From contig VWZL01002558.1 in NCBI GenBank assembly GCA_013396915.1, positions 807,021 through 871,020 on the forward strand: a stretch of 64,000 nt of DNA. The letters are read 5' to 3'. Made by a program: the position numbers and the translations under genes. Position 1 is the stretch's first letter; each line of letters opens with the position of its first letter. The stretch is from Stercorarius parasiticus. Its lineage: Eukaryota; Chordata; Aves; Charadriiformes; Stercorariidae. The notes under the pieces are model-generated. The model saw only the letters and a program-made list of their open reading frames with translations, was not told where the DNA came from and made no database searches. Positions 40,701 to 50,507 of this stretch are shown here, in pieces.

Positions 40701-41835
40701 TTGCAAAGCAACAGTTATTTAATGCATACCTCACTACATCCTAATGACTACTACCTGCACAGTAGATAAAGAATCATTCATTCAAGTTCACTCTTTCAAA
40801 GGGCCACCTTCATTGAGCTGACAGTTTGTTTACCATCCAGAATAAAAGTCTCCCTGTAACTGAAAAACTGGACCATGGCACAGCATGAAAAAATACCCCA
40901 CCTCCCAGAGGAGAGGGCAACACACACATGCGTAACTTGCTTCTATGTTCAAAGGCATGCCTATGCTTTACACTCACGTGACAGTCTCATACTTTCATCC
41001 CTTTGGGGGAAGCAGAAGGGGAATTAAAACTTGCATGTTAACCCGCTAATGTTAAAGATCAAAATTCTAATCCGAGCTAAAAATGTTTCTTCTACCAAAG
41101 GGGCATTCATGTAACAGAATCTACCCTTGGATCCTATTATGCAAGAGAAAAACAACTTTCTCGAAACTGAGTGACAGGATGCTTTCAGACACAGAATTTT
41201 AGCAGAAGTTATGTTGAAAGAAGTCGGTGAAATGCACTTGAGTGGAACAAATCGAAAATCTGACACTACCCTATAGCCAAATCTTTCACCACCAATTTAA
41301 AGGATACACAAGCAGCAAAGTAGGTGAAACGGGAGAGAACAGTGCTACTAATTTACCTAAGCAGCCAGTTCATCTCAACAATTTTACAAGAGGTTCTACT
41401 TCAGTATTAAGCCATCAAACCATAAAGCCCCCCTTATTTGTGTTAAAAACACATAGGGTTTTCAGACCAACAACAGCTTTTCGCTTTTCGTGCAACATTT
41501 CTGGACTTTGAGTTACTACAAACAAATAACCACAAAGTACTTGAACACTACCACTATCTATCCAGAATACCAAATATATTACAAAATAAGACAATACAAA
41601 TATTTGCTTAAGTTTTGGCTTCATGCATATCTGCATTTTAAAAAGTAAGGTAAAATCCTACTGTATATTCTTAACAGTATATCATGTTCCACCTTCTAGA
41701 AGTAGTAAGAACATCGTAACAATGACCATGAGAAGGTAAATACAAGCTTGAAAGTATTGCAGTGAAATACATTTTGTTATCTTACTACCTAAAGAAGGTG
41801 AAAGGCAAATTTTTACAACCTAGTTTCATTTCAGT

Positions 41836-41841
41836 TTTATT
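41836..41841 (-). terminator. Alternative SCAF8 poly(A) signal AATAAA
   Basis: This second canonical hexamer on the minus strand lies 965 bases after the stop. The sequence just beyond includes a T-rich stretch on that strand. It would give a longer 3' UTR. Confidence 0.4.
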
Positions 41842-42148
41842 GACCTGTCTACAATATTCTGTGAGTGCGTGCACGTACACAGCCACGCACAGAAAAAGAG
41901 GTATCTACAAACAGTTTACACAAATATTTACATACACATTATTTACATAAACTAATATGACTGCATGATTTTTGACGTAAAAAACATATGCTTCTTGCAC
42001 ATATAACTGTTGCATTGGTCTTACAAAAGTAATATAAACCTTTTGCAACAACTAGCTAAGCACATAGCATAGCTGATTCCAAGTTTTTAGAGCTTGCAGG
42101 TTTTTAAAAAAATACAATACCTAGAACACTGTTATCAAACAAATATGC

Positions 42149-42154
42149 TTTATT
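42149..42154 (-). terminator. Candidate SCAF8 poly(A) signal AATAAA
   Basis: It is the first canonical AATAAA hexamer on the minus strand after the stop codon, 652 bases downstream. A second AATAAA follows at 41836-41841. Confidence 0.5.
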
Positions 42155-42585
42155 GGCATCTAAAAACAAAATGCACCCAACATTAAAACGTACTTTTTCA
42201 TTTTTTAAACCCACTGCAGTACGAGGAACAAATCACAAACACTTATTTTAGAGAAAACAGAGACTATAGTGCAGATTTTACAAAATCGCTTTTAATCTCT
42301 GTGTTATGCTCCTTAAATAACATGGGCCATTTCTTTTTCTGCCGAATTGTAGGAACATAAGATATCACAGCTTTGTCTATACTTTAAAATTCTGCAGCAG
42401 CCTAAAAACACGGACAAGATACACCAGCACCTGTTTTCAAGTATAACAATTTCGATAGCCAACCTAAGGGTAGTATCTAAAAAATTCCATTTTCTTCCAT
42501 AGGAAGTCTTTGTTTGACAAGCTGTTATTTTATCTTTGTGAAATTAAAAGCAAGTGGGGGCAAGTTTATGCTTTACCAGAGAAAT

Positions 42586-42606
42586 AAAAAAAAAAAAAAA
42601 AAAAAA
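42586..42606 (+). repeat. A(21) homopolymer in the SCAF8 3' UTR
   Basis: A run of 21 A on the plus strand is preceded by GAAAT, so AATAAA stands immediately before it. Read in the SCAF8 transcript it is a poly(U) tract about 200 nt after the stop codon. Confidence 0.95.
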
Positions 42607-42805
42607 CGTTTACCTACCATGTTCAAATTAAGAACAGTGTTCTATACAAGTCAGTTGTACAGTTATTTAAGTGAAAGATGAACATGAACATCAGATTAAC
42701 TTAATTCTGGCAGACAAAAGTGAACTGCTACGGTCCAGTCAGCCATTATCTATTACAGAGAGATGACAACTTTACAAAAGGTATCTTTTACCTACTGAGT
42801 GATGA

Positions 42806-44502
42806 TTATGTCCCCTCAGTTTCTGTGCTTTCTACCACTGGTTCACTTTCTATATCAGCTTCTGTGTCACTCTTCTCTTTGTTTATCTCGACGGAAGATG
42901 TCAGTTTTTCATAAAGTTCTGGATCATCCTGCACCTGTGCAGTTGGCGGCTGACTTTCTGTCTCTGTATTTTCACCGTTTACCTGGGGCATATTATCAGC
43001 TTTGCGTTGGGAAGTGGCCCCATCAAAATATTCAAAAACCCGTGGATGTGGAGGGGGGATCCAGTTGTTTGACATTCTGTCTCTTCCAAACCTGTTCCCA
43101 TTAATTTCTCTGCAAAAATTAAAATCTCTGTCATCCCTATCCCTCTGTCTTTCCCAGGGTCTTCTGCGGTCATCAAAATCTCTGTGAGCATCTTGTTCAA
43201 ATCCTCTGTTCCAATTGGGACCACTTCTACTATCAAACCTATAGTTTACATGCCGAAACCTCTCTCTGTCTTCATGGAAGCCTTTAGGGCCACCATAAAT
43301 TGGGAAGGCATGGTGCTCTCTTTCATCATAGTCTCCTCTTTGTCCCCAGTGCTTGTCTGAATTGAAACCAAAATGCTCTCTTCGACCAAGGTTATCTATA
43401 CCTGGTCTTCCAAAATTTTCTCTCATGTCTACATGCGGTCTTGCAAAGTGTTCTCTTCCATCTACTGGAGGCCTTCCTATAGCCTCTCTTGGATCAACTG
43501 GTGGTCGTCCAACAGAATCTCTGACATCCACTGGAGATGGTCTGTTAAGATTATCTCGGTTTTCCACTGGAGGAAAGCGATAATCTCTGTCTCCTTCCTG
43601 CTGAATATTATCGCCTCCAAGTGGTAGTCTTTTCTCTGGATTAGAAATGCTATCAATATTTTGTCTTCCTGGTGTTCCAAAAGGTCTTTCTGGTTGATTA
43701 AAAATATCTCCTGGTGGAAAAGGACCGCGAGGTGGTGGGTGAAGAGATGGATCAAGGATTGCTGGCGGAGGAATACTACGCTGTGGTGGCATTCCTGGCT
43801 GCATTAATGGAAACCTTGGTCCAGGCGAATGGGGCATTAGGCCTGGACGAATATCTATAAGAGGCATTCCCGGCATCCTTTGACTACTAATATTTAAATG
43901 AGGCATGTTTTGAACCCCAGCTGGATGCTGCATTGCCAGAAGTCCGGAACTATTTGAAATATTTGGTGGTGGAACTCCCATAAGTCCAGAACTACTTGAA
44001 ACGTTGGGTGGTGGCATTATGAGAAGCCCAGAGTTGCTCGAGACACTCGGTGGCTGTATTCCTGCCAGAACTCCTGAGCTGCTTGAGACACTGGGTGGCT
44101 GCATTCCTGTCAGAAGGCCAGGGCTGCTTGAGACACTGGGTGGATGCACTCCAGCTAGAAGCCCTGAGCTACTTGAGACACTTGGTGGTTGCACTCCAGC
44201 CATAAGTCCAGGGCTACTTGAGACGCTGGTTGGCTGAACTCCGCCAGCAAGAGAAGAGCTACTGGAGACAGTAGGTAGCTGCACTCCTCCTGCAAGACCA
44301 GAACTGCTTGAAACAGTTGGTGGTTGCACTCCTCCTACAAGTCCAGAGCTGCTTGAAACACTGGGTGGCTGTACTGCCCCTGCAAGTCCAGAGCTACTTG
44401 AGACACTGGGTGGTTGCCCTTCTCCAGTAAGCCCAGAACTGCTTGAGACGCTGGGTGGCTGCACTCCTCCAAGTCCAGAGCTACTTGAGACATCACTCTG
44501 CA
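42806..44502 (-). CDS. SCAF8: SCAF8 last coding exon (13 of 13), with stop
   Basis: A large terminal exon encodes 565 residues, counting the split Val, and ends with TAA at 42808-42806. It opens with thirteen SSSSGL-type repeats, then a Met/Pro-rich segment (IDIRPGLMPHSPGPRFPLMQ), PPPRGPFPPGDIFNQPERPF, five Arg/Asp repeats, an RD/RE-rich block (DFDDRRRPWERQRDRDDRDF), NNWIPPPHPRVFEYFDG, and an acidic tail ending VVESTETEGT. The GTG at 44503 is only the junction with the acceptor AG, not a start codon. The long open frame on the other strand across the repeats is a shadow of the repeat. Confidence 0.97.
43394..43567 (-). repeat. 33-nt coding repeat (5 Arg/Asp units) in SCAF8
   Basis: Five units of 11-14 residues run in tandem with the pattern VDxREx(2-3)RPP: NRDNLNRPSPVD, VRDSVGRPPVD, PREAIGRPPVD, GREHFARPHVD, MRENFGRPGID. 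Each keeps an Arg followed by an acidic residue, then Arg-Pro. The unit also occurs in the mammalian protein, so the repeat itself is old. Confidence 0.9.
43934..44494 (-). repeat. 45-nt coding minisatellite (13 SSSSGL units) in SCAF8
   Basis: Thirteen in-frame units of about 15 residues follow the pattern VQPPSVSSSSGLxxG. The two neighbouring variable positions change between A, V, L, M, T and G. The units nearest 44500 are the most alike; those nearest 43940 have drifted (PNISNSSGLLA). Two units have Pro in place of the fourth Ser, one has Asn in place of the third, and three units are 14 long. The array is Ser/Pro-rich and probably disordered and phosphorylatable. Confidence 0.95.
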
Positions 44503-45137
44503 CTAAAATGCAGCAACAAGAAGAACAGTTAACAGAAAATGGTAGTGTAACACAGCATTCAAAACAAAATGCAGCTTAATCCTTATTCAGTTCACACATT
44601 CAGTGATGATACTGCTGACAAGGTCTGCCTCAGTTTCTATCATGAATATACATAATCTTAATCACATTGATGATAAACAGACATTATACCACAGAAATGA
44701 ACATCTCTACACAGCAGCTTAAAACTGACAAACCCCACTGCCAAATTTCTGCAGTTTACCCAAATTTACCCAACTTATTAAGATCTTTAATGTCATTCTA
44801 TAAGTGTTATATTATCCTACCCTCTCCTGCTCCTTTCCATTGACACTTGTGTACTAAGAATGCACTTTTAAGAAGCTTTCTAAAGGGTTCCCAGTCTCAG
44901 CTTTACTTCTTGAGTCTATGAAGAAAACACCCCTAAGCATAAACTGCTAGAAATTAATGATCAGATGATGACAGAGATGGTTCCCACTACTCCTACAACT
45001 TAAATCGAAAATGATACCCAGCCTAAAACTTGCTACTCTGTAGTTATTAGTGCAATGGACTATGATCTGCAAAAATCACCTCAGAAGTATGATGCTTCCT
45101 GCATGCAATCGTATCAGACAATAAAGACATTTCTTAC
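44503..45137 (-). other. SCAF8 intron (635 nt)
   Basis: The donor is GTAAGA at 45137 and the acceptor is GCATTTTAG ending at 44503. Nothing else recognised. Confidence 0.85.
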
Positions 45138-45359
45138 CAGATCTATTGTTTTCACTGGAAGAAATCTGAAGGTCTGCAAGATGTGATCCCTTTTCATCTG
45201 ATTCTGGTTTGCTGACTGGCAGAGGATTAAAAACGCTTCCAGCAGATAATGTTGGAGTAGCTAGATTGCTAGTGACTGTGCCAACTGGTAGAACAAGGCT
45301 AGTAAAAGGAACATCCTTCATCGTCTCTTGTGCAATTGGTAATGGAGGTTGTACTAAAG
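45138..45359 (-). CDS. SCAF8: SCAF8 coding exon 12 of 13
   Basis: A 222-nt exon encodes LVQPPLPIAQETMKDVPFTS, then LVLPVGTVTSNLATPTLSAG and an Asp/Glu/Ser-rich end (ADLQISSSENNRS). It is phase-compatible with both neighbours. The sequence is only moderately conserved against the mammalian protein but colinear with it. A GTAAGAAATG donor follows. Confidence 0.92.
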
Positions 45360-45926
45360 CTGTAGAGAAATAACAGAAGTGTATCACAGTAATCATATAT
45401 TCAAGCCTTCACGATTAGTTTGGCAGAAGTCAGGCTGATAAATCAAAATAAGTGAAATTAATTCCCGATTTTTTAATAATAATTTCTTACCCTCAACCAG
45501 CACTTCAATATTTAATGTTTTTGTAGAAATCATGAACTGCAGGCAACCTAAGCAATCACTATTCTTTAACAGATATTTTTAAATGTTAAATGAATACAGT
45601 TAAAAGGCTAAAAAAAAAAATTATTATAAATTATTCAGTGACTAACACCAAATAGATCAAGTAATAGACACATCTGTTATAGACAGGTTCAAATATTGAA
45701 TGTACATACAAATAATAAATAATTTGCCACAGTTTTTTTTCAGTAACTCCCTTCTAAGTATAATTTTTCAGTCAACTTGAAAAGCTCTGTAAATCTTTTT
45801 CTCAATACCTGCTTAAACCATCTGGACAATAACTTCTGTTTTGCTGTTTTCTATTACACAGAATTAACTTGCTTTTGATTAAACAACAAGCAGCATATCA
45901 AACAACTATTAGAAAATCAAACTTAC
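45360..45926 (-). other. SCAF8 intron (567 nt)
   Basis: The donor is GTAAGT at 45926 and the acceptor is TTTCTCTACAG ending at 45360. Nothing else recognised. Confidence 0.85.
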
Positions 45927-46007
45927 GTGTTGGAACAACTGGTGGGACAACAGGTGGCGGGACAACAGGTGGTGGGACCACAGGTGGAACTGGAGGAGGC
46001 ATATAAC
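45927..46007 (-). CDS. SCAF8: SCAF8 coding exon 11 of 13 (PPVV repeats)
   Basis: An 81-nt exon encodes GYMPPPVPPVVPPPVVPPPV followed by VPPVVPT. It holds short tandem P-P-V-V units, a 15-nt coding repeat in the DNA. The length is a multiple of three, so skipping would keep the frame. It ends before GTAAGT one base into a Pro codon. Confidence 0.92.
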
Positions 46008-46543
46008 CTGTGTGGAATAAAATGACAAATTATTACAAGGGAAGTAAATAAAGTTTTGCAGTAAAAGCTTTGCCTACATTATTCATCCTGAAAAGCCGCA
46101 GCACTGAAGACTAGCAAACAACAAATGCATGGGAAGAGGCAACAGTGGTTATTGCTTTCAAAAACAACCCCAACTTTACTGTGGATGATCTGCATGTGCA
46201 TCTTTAAAAGTGATTTCTGCCAGCAATATCTAAAGAAGAAAACGAAGAGTTTCAAAATCTTCCAAAGAAAAGAGATTAATCTTAAGGATTTTTAAATGTT
46301 TGTTTTTATCAAAGTTCAAAAAAAATTCTGCTGTAATTCCTATTCTCAACAGAATACACTGGTAAAAATAATATTAAGTTAGCCATAAGAAATTTCATAC
46401 TAGATTAAAATTAAAGATTCGAAGGTCAACTCGCTGAAACAGTAACCAGTAGCTGATGGAAAACTATACAAAGCATGATGTACATAGAAGCACACAAACT
46501 GAGTATACTCATTACATACTCAAGTTCATTTTTACTAATTTAC
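46008..46543 (-). other. SCAF8 intron (536 nt)
   Basis: The donor is GTAAAT at 46543 and the acceptor is TTCCACACAG ending at 46008. Nothing else recognised. Confidence 0.83.
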
Positions 46544-46688
46544 CTGGAGGTGGCTGTGAAGGGTTGAAACTCGCTCGCAAGAAGGGTGGAGGAGGAATTG
46601 CGCTGTAACCAGGAGGAGGGACAGACATTGTGACAGGAAACGCAGGTGGAACCAAGCTAACAGCAGGCACAGCTGGAGCTACTGGAAT
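46544..46688 (-). CDS. SCAF8: SCAF8 coding exon 10 of 13 (proline-rich)
   Basis: A 145-nt exon encodes IPVAPAVPAVSLVPPAFPVT, then MSVPPPGYSAIPPPPFLRAS and FNPSQPPP. It is the start of the long proline-rich region. Such sequence can bind WW, SH3 or EVH1-type domains, but no partner can be named from this alone. It ends one base into a Gly codon before GTAAAT. Confidence 0.93.
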
Positions 46689-48242
46689 CTTTTTTCATGG
46701 AAAGAAAAAACGAGCAACTTCAGTACTTAGCAGTATTCGATGACATTAAAGAGGGATGAACTGATTCAACTGCAATTCATGTTAAGCACTAAATATACCA
46801 ACGGCTTTGTATATATTCTGAACACCCTGAAGAATCAGATTGCATTCTGAAATGGTACCTACACTACAGGTTAAACAAGGACACTGGAAGAATCCTATGC
46901 TATCTTTTCTTTATTCTAAAAAGAACAGAAAAATACACGGTTAAACACTATACTTATTCAAGAACAAAAATTTGCTTATGGGAGAGAGGTGGATGCAGAG
47001 AGAGAGAAAAGGAAGAAAAATGTAGATAGTATGGCAATTTGAGAGCACTTAGAACAGTGATTCTATTCTCATTGGAAAAATTTATGTATTTTACAACAGT
47101 ACTGGAAAGTTGAATTTAGCGTATGCAATTATAAGGCTAATAATCCTGATGAAATCCTGAAAATTACTTCATATTTCTCAAACTTCTGTTGGAGCTACAT
47201 GTTTTGATACAGTGCAGCATAATTACAAGCAATTTGCAGCAGAATAAAAGCAATACATATATATTTAAATATATACTGAACAGAGTGTACAGTAGAAGGC
47301 AGCTGAAATAAGAAGACTGAAGACAATTTTTGTGAAAAGAAAAAAGCTGAAAACTCAATGCAATTGAAGGAAAATATGTTAACTTTCATAGTAATTTTAG
47401 GTCAGCTCAAGCATTGGAAATGTCCATACATATTAGGAAAGATAAAACAGTAGTAATAGGAATACAAAAAAATTTTGCATTAAGCAACTGTTTCTCATTT
47501 TACAATTTCGTATGGTCATTATAAAAAGGATTTAGAGTTGGACAAAAAGCATTTGTATTTATACTTGATAAACTTGTGTAGCATAGTATACTCAAGAAAA
47601 ATGACACTGTATTCTTCTGGCCTTCCACAATACCTTGATACTGACTGGATGTTAATAAAAACTCCCTGTCTTAGCAGAAAGGAAAAAAAAATATAGCAGA
47701 GAATCAAAGACATTTAGCAATTACTGCATATAGAGTGCAACAGCACACTATTTGAATAATCAGATCTTTTAAAGAGAAGACTGTCCCTATGAAGTCCTGC
47801 CCAAAATTACTGAGAAAATAAACTTATATTCAAAGCTGATATGGGGAAAAGCACATAGGTAGAGAAGAAACAAGCAAAAATGACAGAAGGTTATTGCATT
47901 GCTTAGCTTACAGAAAGATGCTTTGCTCTATAAGCAAAATACTTTCTGTAAACTCATTCTGATTTCTCCTTAAAAGCCTAATGTGACAGCATTTATTATT
48001 TTTTTTTACATTGCTCTGTCTTCAACATTTAAGTCTTCATTTGAGATTGTACACAAGTTTGGAATATGTTGTGTATGAAACACAAGATTTTGCTCAACCA
48101 TAGCAACTGATTCAACTCTGCATTTATCTCTGAAATATTTTAGAGTAAAGTACTTCAACTCAGCATTAGAGTTTATCTGTACTGAATAAAAAGTCTGCTC
48201 GCCAGTTCTGTGGGGTTTTTGCAAATTAAGACTAATACAAAC
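46689..48242 (-). other. SCAF8 intron (1554 nt)
   Basis: The donor is GTTTGT at 48242. The acceptor ends at 46689, where a pyrimidine tract is separated from AG by ATG and a run of A. It is AT-rich and no element is recognised. Confidence 0.8.
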
Positions 48243-48373
48243 CTGCAGCATAGTGACTGGTTGCGTGTAAGCTTCTGTCTGCGTTGTAATAACCGTACTC
48301 TTATCAACTGCAGCACCCTGCGTAGTCTGGATATTCTCTTTAGCAGCTTCTGAGCTTCTGGCTGTTTCCCATT
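48243..48373 (-). CDS. SCAF8: SCAF8 coding exon 9 of 13 (Thr/Gln-rich linker)
   Basis: A 131-nt exon begins with the split Glu then WETARSSEAAKENIQTTQGA and ends TEAYTQPVTMLQ. It is a Thr/Gln/Glu-rich, probably disordered linker and one of the less conserved parts of the gene. The donor, CAG|GTTTGT, is weak. Phase matches both neighbours, and Met-Leu-Gln before the next exon's Ile-Pro-Val agrees with the family. Confidence 0.9.
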
Positions 48374-49561
48374 CTTTAGAAAAAAGTATAGTTTTAATAT
48401 AAAAAGATAAGTAATGTGTTATTTTCGTTTAAATACTAAAAAGTCTTCTTCCTTCTTCAAAAATAAATTTTAATCTGGTATCTACGTAGATTCATTACAA
48501 ATAACCCCCAAAACTTATTATGAAAAGAAGCAAGTGCTATTATTTATTATTATGTATTTTAAAGAATGTAAAATATCTTTAATCACCTGCAATACTCTGT
48601 TTCATTATGCCTGTATAGAAACTGATTTTTCAGAACTTGCCAATTTTTTTCACCAATCATTTTGTTAATAATTTGTAATATAGAGAATGCTCCAGTTTTC
48701 TAAAAATTGCTGCTGACAACACAGTGATGTTATCAGCTGGCTACTGTACAATGACAGAGAATCCTCATGTTAAACAAACCTCACCCCAATCCCCTTTTCT
48801 TCCTTCTGCCACTTCCTAAAAAAGTTTTGTATTTCAAGTATAACATAGTATGTATTTCACTAATCTTCTGTGTTCTAATTTTTGTCATTTATATTTAGTT
48901 TTTACTCAAAGCAAGACTGCATTTTGACCTGAAAAATTATTATCACTATTGTAAAACAGTCTTAACCTACTGTTTACTTCAGTACAGTCCAGTCATTTGA
49001 TGCTAGATCCATTTCAAGAAAACACAGTACTCATGAATCTTTTACAAACCTAACAAACTTCTCAATTAACTGAGTTTCAGAGTAAGGTCTAACATTACTT
49101 GCCTTCCTGTCTCTTCAACTTTATGGAGGGAACACCTTAAGGTTCAGGTAAACTGTGCCTATTTGGACAAGTTCCAACTCCAAGTTAAGTCTTATACCTG
49201 AATACAAGACTTTTCACAATCACAAGCTGATCGTAATTTCTCCATTAATATCTTACCTACTTGGAAACGAGTGCACAGCGAATTCGTAACTGTTTTAAAA
49301 AATACGAACTTTTATTAGCCTGCTTAAATTAATTCCCCTTTGTCACTAATTCCTCATTGTCATGACAATCAACTAGTTACTCATCTACAAAGGCAATCTA
49401 GATTTCATGATTAGCGCCATTTATATTGTAAACAAGTAGCTAGTAAAATTTATGTAAATTGAAAAACTAAATAATTACCTAAACGATAAACTTTCTGAGG
49501 ATTTGCAATTACCAAAATAAACACATTTTCTAACTACCAGAATCACTGTTAACGTCTGTAC
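48374..49561 (-). other. SCAF8 intron (1188 nt)
   Basis: The donor is GTACAG at 49561 and the acceptor is TTTTCTAAAG ending at 48374. It is AT-rich and nothing else is recognised. Confidence 0.83.
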
Positions 49562-49718
49562 CTGTATTTACTGTTTCCTGGTCAATCATGCCACCTTCAG
49601 CAAAGCCCTCCAAATCATCCAGTTTTACTTTCTCCCAAGGGATATATGAAACTCCCAGATCCACATCCCAGAATTGCTTGTATTCTGTTTTCACACCTTT
49701 ATTCAAAGCCCAGGCAAT
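49562..49718 (-). CDS. SCAF8: SCAF8 coding exon 8 of 13 (post-RRM conserved block)
   Basis: A 157-nt exon encodes IAWALNKGVKTEYKQFWDVD followed by LGVSYIPWEKVKLDDLEGFA and an EGGMIDQETVNT ending. This block directly after the RRM is strongly conserved in SCAF4 and SCAF8 and probably extends the RRM fold. It ends one base into the next codon before a GTACAG donor. Confidence 0.95.
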
Positions 49719-50393
49719 CTGAAAATAAAACCCAACCAGATAATCCGGTTAAATCATATAACCTGTGAACAGAGTATTTCAGATAATTTCGTTCATGTTT
49801 CTGTCATTGCAGATCAATCTTCAGTGTCTATTTATTAAAGTCTTAACAAGTTTTTAATTATAAATGAACTTGTAGGAAGTTCACTTGGCCTCTGCAACAG
49901 GTATGTGGAAGATTAATTACATCAAAAAGCTTAAATTTGTTCTACATTAACTCTAACATATATATGGGGAAATTAAAAATACAGTACTTCAAGCACTCAT
50001 GCTAAAGCAGCAAAGAAAGCAGGAAAACCCACAGCATTTGATCATATACTCAACTCTGTAAGAATACTATCAAATTTAATATTAAGTGATACACATAGTC
50101 AGTTACAGGACTTAGGTTGTTTACAGCCTTGTAGTCTTATCACTAGCACGTACATAAAATGTTCTCCAAGTATTTCCTAAGTATCAAGTCATAATTTCAT
50201 TTTACTATCTTCCATACCGCCTATCAAAAGCTGCATTTTACACAGAGAGGAAAGAAAACAATTTGCACCTTATTGCTTCATTATTCTACTCCATATTCCA
50301 CATCTGAATGAACAGCTGCTAAGTGACAAATGGTCATATTAAAACTGTGCTGTATTTGAAACGGACAACATCCTTAGATCAAAACCAACTTAC
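49719..50393 (-). other. SCAF8 intron (675 nt)
   Basis: The donor is GTAAGTTGG at 50393 and the acceptor is TTTTCAG ending at 49719. AT-rich, nothing else recognised. Confidence 0.85.
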
Positions 50394-50507
50394 CTTAATA
50401 ATTTTAGATCCAATTTTATAGGACCCAGAACTAAGTTTCTGAAGAGCACGATACGCATCTTGTCTATGAACCATACAGACATAAGCACAACCTCTTGGGG
50501 GAATCAT
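50394..50507 (-). CDS. SCAF8: SCAF8 coding exon 7 of 13 (RRM, second half)
   Basis: A 114-nt symmetric exon encodes MIPPRGCAYVCMVHRQDAYR and continues ALQKLSSGSYKIGSKIIK. RGCAYVCMV is the RNP1 strand, with Tyr in an aromatic position, and the rest is the second helix and last strand. The first Met is internal to the protein, not a start. Skipping this exon would keep the frame but destroy the RRM. Confidence 0.96.

Larger units (their letters stand above)
29649..41814. other. Intergenic sequence downstream of SCAF8, no gene recognised
   Basis: AT-rich, low in CpG, with short homopolymers and no recognisable coding exon, LTR or CR1 piece. Open frames do not exceed 95 codons and have no family resemblance. 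It lies directly downstream of SCAF8, where mammals have TIAM2, but no TIAM2 coding sequence is seen. Confidence 0.6.
41815..42805 (-). other. SCAF8: SCAF8 3' UTR (3' end approximate)
   Basis: AT-rich sequence follows the stop codon on the minus strand. Candidate poly(A) signals on the minus strand are ATTAAA at 42291-42296, AATAAA at 42149-42154 and AATAAA at 41836-41841, so the UTR could be about 0.5, 0.65 or 1.0 kb long. A 21-base homopolymer, poly(U) in the transcript, lies at 42586-42606. I extended the feature to just past the last signal; which site is used cannot be told from sequence. Confidence 0.55.

Noticed and set aside
44004..44237. Plus-strand open frame with repeated 'LLETLGGC' units
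   Set aside because: It is the antisense reading of the SCAF8 serine repeat; the repeat keeps all frames open. The spliced minus-strand gene explains the region.
43934..44494. Regular repeat with apparent spacers, CRISPR-like at first sight
   Set aside because: Units are contiguous 45-nt coding repeats with synonymous drift, inside a vertebrate gene. There are no unique spacers.
44503..44503. GTG at the upper end of the large minus-strand frame as a start codon
   Set aside because: It falls on the AG|TG acceptor junction of the last SCAF8 exon. The upstream exons join in frame.
44600..44690. Possible C/D box snoRNA in the last SCAF8 intron (GTGATGA and TTGATGA motifs)
   Set aside because: No D box at proper spacing and no terminal stem.
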